From: Achromobacter dolens
GTDB lineage: Bacteria > Pseudomonadota > Gammaproteobacteria > Burkholderiales > Burkholderiaceae_B
Length of the DNA stretch: 64,000 nt
NCBI RefSeq assembly: GCF_902859745.1
Contig: NZ_CADIJW010000007.1
Span: forward strand, 1-64,000
Direction: 5' to 3'
The position numbers and the translations under genes were made by a program. The notes below the pieces were generated by a model that was not told the origin of the DNA, made no database searches, and worked only from the letters and a program-made list of their open reading frames with translations. This document shows positions 43,471 through 51,567 of this stretch, piece after piece. Each line of letters opens with the position of its first letter. The stretch's first letter is position 1.

Positions 43471-44070
43471 GTGCCGTCCCGACTATTCCGCGCCGCCATC
43501 CTGCCCGCCGCCGTCCTGGCGGCGTCCGCGCACGCGAACACACCGCCCCACGGCATCGAGGTGTGTACGCTGACCGGCACGTCGGGGCAGTACAGCGTGC
43601 GGGTTCGCAACACCGGGTCAGCCCCGTTGGCGCGGGCCGACGTGACCGGCGTGCGGCTGGACGGCGGCGGCCAGCCGCAGGGCAACATCAGCGTCAGCCT
43701 CACGGCCATTCCCCCCGGCCGCTACGAAACCGCGATCCTGGCGCGGCACGGCGAATCTGCCGCGCTGGTCAGCATCGCCACCTACCAGTCGGTCAACGGC
43801 CTCGAGACCCGGCAACAGGAACTGTTCGCCGGCAAGGTGGCTCACGTGTCGCCCGGTTCGGCCCTGCAATACACGCTGGCGCCGCTGGCGGTGCGCGGCT
43901 GGACCGTGGCCTACGGCGGCCCCAACGCGCCCACGCTGGCCCCCGGCAGCGCCGTGCTGCTGGTCTATCCCGCGCGCAGCGGCAAGAAGATGGATACCCG
44001 GCCCGAAGCGGGCCGCACGCCCGCCGACGTGGTGCCGCTGGCGCCCTGCCCCGTGCCGCGCGGCAGGTAG
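43471..44070 (+). CDS. Exported hypothetical protein
   Basis: A 199-residue protein starting with GTG, with a signal peptide (cleavage near SAHANTPP). The mature part is beta-rich with regular alternation (QYSVRVRNTGSAPLARADVT, SVSLTAIPPGRYETAILARH). It looks like an immunoglobulin-like or chaperone-like beta fold. No catalytic motif is visible. The gene stands alone before a convergent gene. Function is unknown. Confidence 0.65.
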   Translation: MPSRLFRAAILPAAVLAASAHANTPPHGIEVCTLTGTSGQYSVRVRNTGSAPLARADVTGVRLDGGGQPQGNISVSLTAIPPGRYETAILARHGESAALVSIATYQSVNGLETRQQELFAGKVAHVSPGSALQYTLAPLAVRGWTVAYGGPNAPTLAPGSAVLLVYPARSGKKMDTRPEAGRTPADVVPLAPCPVPRGR

Positions 44071-44116
44071 GGACGCAGCGGGCGCCGACCGCCACGGCGT
44101 CCATGGCATGACGGCG

Positions 44117-44518
44117 CTACGTGCCGTTCAGCAGGTCGCGCTCGTTCAGCAGCGCGTAGACGATCTCGGGCCTGTTGTCGAAGCCGCGGCGGATGGCGGC
44201 CGGAATCGACGTGCGCGTCTTGCGGCACAGGCCGGGCTGCTCGTCGAGCTGGATGGCAATGCCGCGCGAGGTGCGCACTTCGTTGTCGCTGGGGATGATG
44301 CGCACCACGATGCCCAATTGCGCCTGCATGCGGCCCTGCATGGCGCGCAGGTCTTCCAGGCTGGCAATGTTCTCCAGCCGCGCCACCAGGCGCTTTTCCT
44401 CTTCCTTGGTGAGCCGCAGGATGCGCACGTCCGCCGCCGGATCGGCCAGCAGCCGGTCGCGGTCGCACATACAGGCGCCCGGCGGGCATTCTTGACGGAT
44501 GGGGAACGGGAGGTTCAT
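44117..44518 (-). CDS. Hypothetical protein with CPPGACMC motif
   Basis: A 133-residue soluble protein. An N-terminal Cys cluster (QECPPGACMCDRDRLLADP) is followed by a helical part (LTKEEEKRLVARLENIASLE) and a beta part (GIVVRIIPSDNEVRTSRGIA). A third Cys lies near LCRKTRTSIP. The cluster could bind a metal or Fe-S centre or form disulfides. I do not recognise the family. It is convergent with the exported protein gene. Confidence 0.65.
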   Translation of the reverse strand: MNLPFPIRQECPPGACMCDRDRLLADPAADVRILRLTKEEEKRLVARLENIASLEDLRAMQGRMQAQLGIVVRIIPSDNEVRTSRGIAIQLDEQPGLCRKTRTSIPAAIRRGFDNRPEIVYALLNERDLLNGT

Positions 44519-44659
44519 GGCGCGCGCGTCGCAAGCTATCCGATGATTCTACCCAGGAACTCGCGGCCGCCGCGACCCTCGACGCGTCCCCCGCAGGCAC
44601 GGCGCGCGGCGCGACGGCTCGGGCATAATGCGCCGAGAAGAAATCCGGGAGGCGCTGCC

Positions 44660-46009
44660 TTGAAAATGTTCCTGCTTGCGGCCATGCTGGCCGGCGCCGG
44701 CGTCAGCGCCGACGCATTCGCGCGCGACCATGCCTACGACATCAAGCCGGGCCTGCGGGCGGTGGTAACCGTCGACGGGGCCACGCAGCAGCGCGTCAGC
44801 GTTCGCGTCGGCAAGGGCGCGCCGCAGGAAATCGCCCGCCTGGACGACGAAGCGGTCGACGTCTTCGAGACGCCCGACATCGACCACGACGGTTACCGCG
44901 ACCTGGTCATCGGCCAGAGCGGCGGCGGCGGCCAGGTCCAGGCCCGGCTGTTCCTGTACCGGCCCAAGGAAGGCAAGTTCCGCGAGATCGCGCATCCCGC
45001 GCCGCTGGCCAGCCCGTGCCACCAGTTCGTCAACCCCGTGTTCGATGCCGCCAAGGCCGCCTTCTCGGTGGGCTGCCGCTACGGCGCCGACAGCAACGGC
45101 ACCGAGGACTACGCGCTGCGCCCCGATGGCACCGCGCGCCCGGTGCGGTGGACCACCCAGGCGCTGTTCGACCTGGAGGACAGCGCCTTCGAGCTGACGT
45201 ACGGGTTCAATGAAGACGGCACGGTGGCGCGCATCCAGATCGACGGCGACGACTCGCCGCTGGATGGCGACAGCAGCGTGCCCTTCGACCGGCTCGACCT
45301 GTACGACGCCCCCGATGTAAAGGCGCTGTCGACGCGGACAGCCAAGGCCGGGGAGCGCCTCGACGTGATCGCGCTGCGTCCGCAGTGGCTGCAGGTGCGC
45401 GAGGCCGGCGCGAGCGCGGATGCACCGCCGGCATGGGTGCGCTACGCCGACCTGAAGATCGACAAACACCGCTATGCCCCGGCGCCGCGCACGCCCACGA
45501 GCGGCCTGATGCTGTCCGTCTATGGCCACCTGGGCACCACGCTGTACGAGGCCGGCGGCCGCTTCACGCTGCACGTGACCAACCTCGGCCCCGAGTCGGC
45601 GCGACTGCAATCGCCACGCATCTGGCTGCTGTTCATCGACGCGCAGGATCGGCGCACGCTGCAGCCGCTCTACCAACGCCCGCCGGTGACGCTGGCCGCG
45701 CCCGCCGTTGCGGCCGCCGCCGCGCAGACTTCCCCCGCCTATGCCGACAACGCCGACCGGCCTGCGGCGCCCACGGGCCCGCGCCACGTGGCCGACTGGG
45801 CCGACGACCCGGTGCTGTGGCGTCCGGACGGAAACGGCGGGTTCGAGTACCAGGTAAGCGCCGGCAACGGCCAGTACGTGCCCTTCTTCCCCGACCTGGC
45901 CCCCGGCCGCTACCGGCTGGTCGTGGCGCTGACGGACCCGGCCGCCGCAACCAGCCCGGTCTACTCGAACGCCATCGAAGTCGACCTGCCCTTCCCCAAA
46001 CGGCAATGA
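44660..46009 (+). CDS. Large exported protein of unknown function, YdcF-linked
   Basis: A 449-residue protein. A GGGAGG ribosome-binding site lies 7 nt before the TTG at 44660, so that is the preferred start; an ATG at 44666 has a poorer spacing. The signal peptide ends near VSADAFARD. The first part contains an EF-hand/FG-GAP-like loop (PDIDHDGYRDLVIGQSGGGG). The second part is a beta-rich domain (SGLMLSVYGHLGTTLYEAGG, TLHVTNLGPESARLQSPRIW). Its stop overlaps the YdcF gene by ATGA, so the two are coupled. Confidence 0.7.
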   Translation: MKMFLLAAMLAGAGVSADAFARDHAYDIKPGLRAVVTVDGATQQRVSVRVGKGAPQEIARLDDEAVDVFETPDIDHDGYRDLVIGQSGGGGQVQARLFLYRPKEGKFREIAHPAPLASPCHQFVNPVFDAAKAAFSVGCRYGADSNGTEDYALRPDGTARPVRWTTQALFDLEDSAFELTYGFNEDGTVARIQIDGDDSPLDGDSSVPFDRLDLYDAPDVKALSTRTAKAGERLDVIALRPQWLQVREAGASADAPPAWVRYADLKIDKHRYAPAPRTPTSGLMLSVYGHLGTTLYEAGGRFTLHVTNLGPESARLQSPRIWLLFIDAQDRRTLQPLYQRPPVTLAAPAVAAAAAQTSPAYADNADRPAAPTGPRHVADWADDPVLWRPDGNGGFEYQVSAGNGQYVPFFPDLAPGRYRLVVALTDPAAATSPVYSNAIEVDLPFPKRQ

Positions 46010-46587
46010 GCGCGCCCCGCTGGCCCCGCCGCGCCCTTGTTGCCCTCGCCAGCCTGGGCGTGGCCGTGGCGCTGGCCGCCGCCGCCCTGGTCGCGGCGGG
46101 CCTGCAGGCCGACGCCCCGCAGGCCGACGTCGCGGTGGTGCTGGGCAACACGGTCGCGCCCGACGGCAAGCCCTCGCCGCGCCTGGCCGCCCGGCTCGAC
46201 CGCGCCTACGATTGCTACGCCGCCGCGCGCTGCCGCGTGCTGTTCGTCAGCGGCGGCGTCGATCCGGCCGGCCACGATGAAGCGGCGGTGATGCGCGACT
46301 ATCTTATCGCGCGCGGCGTGCCGGCCGGCCAGGTGGTGGCCGACAGCCTCGGCAACGACACCTGGGCCACCGCCACCCACGCCAGCGCCTATATGCGCGA
46401 ACATGGCTACACCAGCGCCACGGCCATCACGCAGTACTTTCATGTGCCGCGCACCATGCTGGCGCTTAGGCGCCATGGCGTGCCGCAGGTCGGCGGCGCC
46501 TCGCCCCGCTATGCCGAGGCGCGCGACCTGTATTCGATCCTGCGCGAGCTGCCGGCCATCGCCTGGTACGGACTGCGGCCGCTATAG
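46006..46587 (+). CDS. YdcF/SanA-family (DUF218) membrane protein
   Basis: A 193-residue protein anchored by an N-terminal hydrophobic segment (LVALASLGVAVALAAAALVA). The DUF218 core reads VAVVLGNTVAPDGKPSPRLA, VLFVSGGVDPAGHDEAAVM and ADSLGNDTWATATHASAYM, ending in TQYFHVPRTMLALRRHGV. SanA/YdcF proteins affect envelope integrity and may bind nucleotides or a metal. It is coupled to the preceding exported-protein gene. Confidence 0.82.
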   Translation: MSAPRWPRRALVALASLGVAVALAAAALVAAGLQADAPQADVAVVLGNTVAPDGKPSPRLAARLDRAYDCYAAARCRVLFVSGGVDPAGHDEAAVMRDYLIARGVPAGQVVADSLGNDTWATATHASAYMREHGYTSATAITQYFHVPRTMLALRRHGVPQVGGASPRYAEARDLYSILRELPAIAWYGLRPL

Positions 46588-46618
46588 TTTCCCTTCCTCT
46601 CTTTCCACAGACGCTACC

Positions 46619-47662
46619 GTGCTTATCTTCCACAATCCCGTCCACGGCAAACACGATGGCCGCCAGGAAATGTTCCGCGGCAGGCTGGTGCCCTGTCACG
46701 AGACCCCGGCCCGGCTCGAATACGTGCTGGACGCCCTGCGCGAGCGCGGCATCGGCACGCTGCGGGCGCCGGCCGCGCCCGACCTGGACCTGATCCGCCG
46801 GGTGCACAGCCCGCGCTACGTCGACTTCCTGCAACGCGCCTGGGCCGACTGGATCGCGCTGGATCCGGCCAATGCCGAGCTCGACATCCTGCCGTCGGTG
46901 TGGCCGGTGCGCGGCTTCCGCCACGACATCTCGCCCAGCAACTTCGCGGCGCGCGTCGGCCTGTTCTCGTTCGACAGCGGCAGCCCGCTGACGGCGGGCA
47001 CCTGGGAGGCGGCGGCCGCCGGCGCGGCCTGCGCCATCGACGCCGCGCGCGCGGTCTCCAGCGGTCACGGTCCGCGCACCGCCATGGCGCTGACGCGCCC
47101 GCCCGGCCATCACGCCGGCGCCGACTTCTTCGGCGGCTACTGCTTCCTGAACAACGCCGCGCTGGCGGCGCAGGCGCTGCGCGAGGCCGGCGCCGAGCGC
47201 GTCGCGGTGCTGGACATCGACTACCACCACGGCAACGGCACGCAGAGCCTCTTCTACGAGCGCGGCGACGTGCTGACCGTGTCGGTGCATGGCGACCCGA
47301 CCACCGAATATCCCTTCTTCCTGGGCTATGCCGACGAACCCGGCCAGGGCGCCGGCCTGGGCGCCAACCTGAACCTGCCGCTGGCGGCGGGCACCGACTT
47401 CGCCGGCTGGACCGAGGCGCTGGAACAGGGCCTGGCCGCCATCGGCCGCTTCAAGCCGGACGCGCTGGTGATCGCGCTGGGCGTGGACACGTACGAAGGC
47501 GACCCCATCTCGAAATTCAAGCTGCGCAGCGCCGACTACCTGCGGGTGGGCGCGCGGCTGGCCCGGCTGGGCCTGCCCGCGGTGTTCACCATGGAAGGCG
47601 GCTACGCGGTGGCCGAGGTCGGCGTCAACGTCGCCAACGTGCTGGAAGGCTACGCCGGCTGA
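46619..47662 (+). CDS. Acetylpolyamine amidohydrolase (class II histone-deacetylase family)
   Basis: A 347-residue zinc hydrolase that removes acetyl groups from acetylated polyamines. Signatures are RPPGHHAGADFFGGYCFLNN with the catalytic His pair and DIDYHHGNGTQSLFYERGDV with the zinc-binding Asp and His. The third zinc Asp lies in LGVDTYEGDPIS. The N-terminal FHNPVHGKHDGRQEMFRGRL and the C-terminal EGGYAVAEVGVNVANVLEGY match Mycoplana acetylpolyamine amidohydrolase closely. The start is GTG. Its end overlaps the convergent LysR gene by 13 bp. Confidence 0.88.
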   Translation: MLIFHNPVHGKHDGRQEMFRGRLVPCHETPARLEYVLDALRERGIGTLRAPAAPDLDLIRRVHSPRYVDFLQRAWADWIALDPANAELDILPSVWPVRGFRHDISPSNFAARVGLFSFDSGSPLTAGTWEAAAAGAACAIDAARAVSSGHGPRTAMALTRPPGHHAGADFFGGYCFLNNAALAAQALREAGAERVAVLDIDYHHGNGTQSLFYERGDVLTVSVHGDPTTEYPFFLGYADEPGQGAGLGANLNLPLAAGTDFAGWTEALEQGLAAIGRFKPDALVIALGVDTYEGDPISKFKLRSADYLRVGARLARLGLPAVFTMEGGYAVAEVGVNVANVLEGYAG

Positions 47663-48549
47663 GCGGCCGCGGCCATCCGCCGCCACACGGCCTCGACCGC
47701 GGCGCGCGCGTCGCTGCGGTCCTTGAATGCCAGGATGGTCACCTCGATGTCCCAGGCGCGGTTGGCCAAGGGCACGAGGTCGGCCGTCTCCAGCCGCCGC
47801 AGTGCGCTGTCGGCCAGCCACGCCACGCCCAGCCCCTGCGCCGCCATGTCGCCCAGCACGTCCGACATCTCCGCCTCGAACAGGCGCACACCGTGCAGGG
47901 GCTCCGGCCCGCCCTCGATGGCCGCGTCGATCAAGCGCGCGAAATAGACGCTGGGCGAATACATCAGCAACGGCACCGGCCGCGCCGTGGTGCCCGGCAG
48001 GTCCAACCGCTCGCGTTCGACCAGGGCGCGCGCCGCGTAGGGCCGAATCAGCTCGCGCCCCAGCATCAGGCAGTCGTAGCGCGACAGGTCCAGCGGCAAT
48101 GGCTGCGCCAACTGGTGGAAACAGATCAACAGATCGGCCGCGCCCGAGGTGAAGGCCGACACCGTGTCATGCACATTGCCCGTCTGCAGGCTGCAACTGA
48201 GCTGCTGGCCCGCGCTCCAGTCGCGCCACCAGCGCGGCAGGTGGGTCGTCGCCAGGGCATAGGACGTCGCCAGTCGCAACTGGTTGCGCGCCGGCACGGC
48301 GGCGATGCCCGCGCGCGCCTCGACCAACTGGTTGACCAGTTCGATGGCCGCGACGCGGAAACGCTCGCCCGCCTCGGTGAGCTGGGTCGGGAAAGCGGAA
48401 CGGTCGATCAGCCGCGCGCCGGCCCAGTTCTCCAGGCTCTGGATGCGGCGGCTGAACGCCGCCTGCGACAGATTGCGGGCCTCGGCAGCGCGCGTGAAAT
48501 TGCGCAGCTCCGACAGGGTGATGAAGTCCTGCAGCCACCGGGTATCCAT
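47650..48549 (-). CDS. LysR-family transcriptional regulator, DgdR-like position
   Basis: A 299-residue protein with the HTH LQDFITLSELRNFTRAAEAR and LSQAAFSRRIQSLENWAGAR. The effector domain begins near RNQLRLATSYALATTHLPRW. It is divergent from a 2,2-dialkylglycine decarboxylase-like gene, as in the dgdR-dgdA pair of Burkholderia cepacia, so it probably controls that gene. I chose the ATG at 48549 that opens the HTH. Confidence 0.9.
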   Translation of the reverse strand: MDTRWLQDFITLSELRNFTRAAEARNLSQAAFSRRIQSLENWAGARLIDRSAFPTQLTEAGERFRVAAIELVNQLVEARAGIAAVPARNQLRLATSYALATTHLPRWWRDWSAGQQLSCSLQTGNVHDTVSAFTSGAADLLICFHQLAQPLPLDLSRYDCLMLGRELIRPYAARALVERERLDLPGTTARPVPLLMYSPSVYFARLIDAAIEGGPEPLHGVRLFEAEMSDVLGDMAAQGLGVAWLADSALRRLETADLVPLANRAWDIEVTILAFKDRSDARAAVEAVWRRMAAAAQPA

Positions 48550-48581
48550 ACCGCTCCTTGCGCGATTCGCATGGGTCATGC

Positions 48582-48597
48582 GCGCCATGCATGGCGC
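48582..48597. promoter_or_regulatory. 16-bp perfect palindrome between lysR and dgdA-like genes
   Basis: GCGCCATG directly followed by its complement CATGGCGC lies in the gap between the divergent genes. The motif CGCATTGGA also occurs twice further along, at 48611-48619 and 48659-48667. Such symmetric and repeated sites suit a LysR regulator. Confidence 0.5.
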
Positions 48598-48692
48598 CGC
48601 ATGCGTACTTCGCATTGGACGCCGGCGCCGCGCCGCCAGACACTGCGTCCGTCGGTTCCGCATTGGAACCTGCCTTTTGCCGGAGTGTAAAC

Positions 48693-50021
48693 ATGGATCA
48701 AACCCTGCGTGCGGCGGCCCGCGAATACCTCATCCGCTACGGCGGCGACACCTTTCCCAACCTGTTCAAGTCGGCCAAGGGCACGGTGGTGCGCGACGAC
48801 ACCGGCCGCGAGATCCTGGACTTCACCTCGGGCCAGATGTGCGCCACCATCGGCCACAACCACCCGGCCATCGTCGACGCGGTGCGCCGCGCCGGAGAAA
48901 CCGCCTTCCACTTTTTCAGCGGCATGATCCCGGAAGCCGTCGCGCAACTGGCCGCGACGATGGCGCGCGACTGGATGCCGGCGGGCATGACCAAGTCGAT
49001 CTTCGTGAACACCGGTTCCGAGAGCAACGAAATCGCGCTGCGCATGGCCAAGATGCACAAGAGCGGCTTCGAGATCCTGGCGGTGGGAGGCTCGTGGCAT
49101 GGCGTCACCAGCGGCGCCGGCTCGGTCTCTTACGCCAGCGACCGCAAGGGTTATGGCGTGCCGCCGGCCGGCGTGTTCGTCATGCCCGAGCCAAACTCGT
49201 ATCGCCCCTACATCGCCGGCCTGGACGCCGAGCAGTCGGCGCTGGCCTGCCTGGAGATCGGCCTGAAGATGTTCGACATGGCCTCGGCCGGCCGGCCCGC
49301 GGCCATCATCGTCGAACCGGTGATCAGCGCCGGCGGCGTGCTGGTGCCGCCCAAGTCCTACATGCAGGCGCTGCGCCGTGCCGCCGACGCGCGCGGCATG
49401 CTGCTGATCTTCGACGAGGCGCAGACCGCCTTCGGCCGCCTCGGCTGCCGCACCGGCTCGGAACACTTCGGCGTCACGCCCGACATCATCAGCGTCTCCA
49501 AGACCCTGGGCGGCGGCCTGCCGCTGGCAGCCACCATCACCACGCCCGCTATCGAACAGGACGTGCACGAGAAAGGCTTCACCTTCTACACCAGCCACGT
49601 CTCGGACCCGCTGCCCGCCACCGTCGGGCTGGCGGTGCTGGAGACGCTGCAACGCGAACAACTGCTGGAGCGCGCCCGCCGCCAGGGCGACTACCTGCGC
49701 CGCGGCCTGCTGGAACTGCAGCAGCGCCACGAAGCCATCGGCGACGTGCGCGGCCTGGGCCTGCTGCTGGGCGTGGAACTGGTGCAGGACCGCGCCACGC
49801 GCGAGCCGTATCACGCGCTCGGCGCCCTGACCACGCAGCGCTGCTTCGAGCTGGGGTTGTCGATGAACATCCGCCGCCGCCCCGAGCGCGGCTCGGTCTG
49901 GCGCATCGCGCCGCCGCTGACCGTCAGCAATGACGAGATCGACCGCGCCGTCTCGATCCTGGACCAGGCCTTGACCGAAAGCCTGGACCAGATCGCCAAG
50001 CCCCGCGCGCTGAGCGCCTGA
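48693..50021 (+). CDS. dgdA: 2,2-dialkylglycine decarboxylase-like class III aminotransferase
   Basis: A 442-residue PLP enzyme. The PLP Lys lies in ISVSKTLGGGLPLAATITTP (about residue 270), the cofactor Asp in LIFDEAQTAFGRLG, and the substrate region reads LDFTSGQMCATIGHNHPAI. The pattern SGQM and FYTSHVSDPLPATVGLAVLE match DgdA rather than ordinary ornithine/4-aminobutyrate aminotransferases. DgdA decarboxylates dialkyl amino acids and transaminates with pyruvate. The divergent LysR gene supports the assignment. The substrate may differ. Confidence 0.8.
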   Translation: MDQTLRAAAREYLIRYGGDTFPNLFKSAKGTVVRDDTGREILDFTSGQMCATIGHNHPAIVDAVRRAGETAFHFFSGMIPEAVAQLAATMARDWMPAGMTKSIFVNTGSESNEIALRMAKMHKSGFEILAVGGSWHGVTSGAGSVSYASDRKGYGVPPAGVFVMPEPNSYRPYIAGLDAEQSALACLEIGLKMFDMASAGRPAAIIVEPVISAGGVLVPPKSYMQALRRAADARGMLLIFDEAQTAFGRLGCRTGSEHFGVTPDIISVSKTLGGGLPLAATITTPAIEQDVHEKGFTFYTSHVSDPLPATVGLAVLETLQREQLLERARRQGDYLRRGLLELQQRHEAIGDVRGLGLLLGVELVQDRATREPYHALGALTTQRCFELGLSMNIRRRPERGSVWRIAPPLTVSNDEIDRAVSILDQALTESLDQIAKPRALSA

Positions 50022-50064
50022 GCCATTCCCCCTGGCGCCGGGCCGGACCCGGCCGGAGAACGCA

Positions 50065-51081
50065 ATGCCGATATTCCGAACCGCGGCCGGCGCCCTGGCG
50101 CTGGCCACCGTGACCAGCCTGGCCCACGCCGGCCCCACCCTCGACACCGTCAAGAAGCGCGGCTACGTGCAGTGCGGCGTGTCCACCGGCATCCAGGGCT
50201 TTTCCTCGCCGGACAGCAAGGGCAACTGGCAGGGGCTGGACGTGGACATGTGCCGCGCCATCGCCGCCACCGTCTTCAACGACGCAAGCAAATACCGCCT
50301 GACGCCGTTGACGACGCAGGCGCGCTTCACCGCCCTGCAATCGGGCGAGGTCGACGTGCTGACGCGCAACGTCACGCCGACGATGGCGCGCGATACCACG
50401 CTGGGCCTGATCAGCACCGGCGTGAACTATTACGACAGCCAGGGCGTGATGGTGTCCGCCAAGCTCGGCGTCAAGAAGCTCAAGGAACTGGACGGCGCCA
50501 CCATCTGCGTGCAGCCCGGCACCGTCACCGAGCTCGACCTGGCCGACTGGTTCCGCGCCAACGGCCTGAGATTCAAGCCGGTGGTGATCGACAAGTACGA
50601 CGAGATCGTGCGCGCCTTCGCGGCCGGCCGCTGTGACGCCTTCACCTCCGACAAATCGCAGTTGGCGGCCTCGCGCACCACGCTGGAGCAACCGGACAAT
50701 TACCTGATCCTGGACGAGAACATCGCCAAGAGCCCGCTCGGCCCCATGGTTCGCCAGGGCGACGACAACTGGTTCAACGTGGTGCGCTGGACCCTGAACG
50801 CCATGCTGGAAGCGGAGGAATTCGGCGTGACCTCGGCCAACGTCGACAGCCAGCTCAAGAGCAACAACCCCAACGTGCAGCGCATCCTGGGCGTGACGCC
50901 GGGCATGGGCAAGAACCTGGGGGTGGACGACAAGTGGGCCTACAGCATCGTCAAGCAGGTCGGCAACTATGGCGAGAGCTTTGAGCGCAACCTGGGCACG
51001 GCCAGCGCGATGAAGCTGCCGCGCGGCCTGAACGCGCAATGGCGCGACGGCGGCCAGATGTACGGCTGGCCGGTGCGCTGA
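50065..51081 (+). CDS. Periplasmic amino-acid ABC substrate-binding protein (AapJ/BztA-like)
   Basis: A 338-residue protein with a signal peptide (cleavage near SLAHAGPT). The solute-binding fold begins LDTVKKRGYVQCGVSTGIQG and includes DVDMCRAIAATVFND and FTALQSGEVDVLTRNVTPTM. The C-terminal GDDNWFNVVRWTLNAMLEAE is typical of general L-amino-acid binding proteins. No permease or ATPase gene follows. It lies 43 bp after the dgdA-like gene and may supply its amino acid substrate. Confidence 0.88.
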   Translation: MPIFRTAAGALALATVTSLAHAGPTLDTVKKRGYVQCGVSTGIQGFSSPDSKGNWQGLDVDMCRAIAATVFNDASKYRLTPLTTQARFTALQSGEVDVLTRNVTPTMARDTTLGLISTGVNYYDSQGVMVSAKLGVKKLKELDGATICVQPGTVTELDLADWFRANGLRFKPVVIDKYDEIVRAFAAGRCDAFTSDKSQLAASRTTLEQPDNYLILDENIAKSPLGPMVRQGDDNWFNVVRWTLNAMLEAEEFGVTSANVDSQLKSNNPNVQRILGVTPGMGKNLGVDDKWAYSIVKQVGNYGESFERNLGTASAMKLPRGLNAQWRDGGQMYGWPVR

Positions 51082-51131
51082 CCCGCGCGACGCGGGCGGA
51101 CAGCCCGGACGGGCGGTTCCGCGCCGCGCCT

Positions 51132-51159
51132 GCCGCGCCCTCGGGCGCGGCGATCTTTT
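51132..51159 (+). terminator. Rho-independent terminator after the binding-protein gene
   Basis: GCCGCGCCC and GGGCGCGGC form a 9-bp stem with a 2-nt loop, followed by GATCTTTT. It lies 51 bp after the stop. The tract has only four T residues. Confidence 0.55.
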
Positions 51160-51165
51160 CCGGGA

Positions 51166-51567
51166 TCAGGCGCCGCGCGTCCCGCGCCGCCACCACAGCG
51201 CCTCGCACAGCCACAGCAAAGGCCAGGCGAGCAATAGTCCGACCAGCAAGGTCGGCAGCCACGGCGCGGCCGCAGGCGCCGTACCGCCTTGCAGCCAGGC
51301 CGGGCTGTAGAGCAGGAAACCGGAGACGAAGCCGCGCGACCAGATATCGCGAAAGCCCGCGCCACGGCCCAGCGCCGCGGCCAGCATGCATACGATGACA
51401 AAGAACGCGTCGCCCGCGGCGCGATACCAGGCCGGAATGACCTGCGGATCCAGCGGCCGATACATGGCGATGGCGATCAGCAACGCGCCCAGCACCAGGG
51501 CGCGCGCCCAATTGAACGAAGTCCCCGTGTCGCTGCCGCGTACTGGCGTCATCTTCCCGTCAGTCAC
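51166..51567 (-). CDS. Small membrane protein of unknown function
   Basis: A 133-residue protein with about four hydrophobic segments (ARALVLGALLIAIAMY, AAGDAFFVIVCMLAAALG, VSGFLLYSPAWL, LPTLLVGLLLAWPLLWLCEA). Short polar loops separate them. The start overlaps the stop of the upstream MFS gene by 8 bp, so it is translated from the same transcript. A role beside the transporter is possible. The family is not recognised. Confidence 0.65.
   Translation of the reverse strand: MTDGKMTPVRGSDTGTSFNWARALVLGALLIAIAMYRPLDPQVIPAWYRAAGDAFFVIVCMLAAALGRGAGFRDIWSRGFVSGFLLYSPAWLQGGTAPAAAPWLPTLLVGLLLAWPLLWLCEALWWRRGTRGA

Noticed and set aside
50065-51081. Remnant of a complete ABC transporter
   Set aside because: The binding protein is full length and no broken permease or ATPase remains are seen; single binding proteins are common in this bacterial group.
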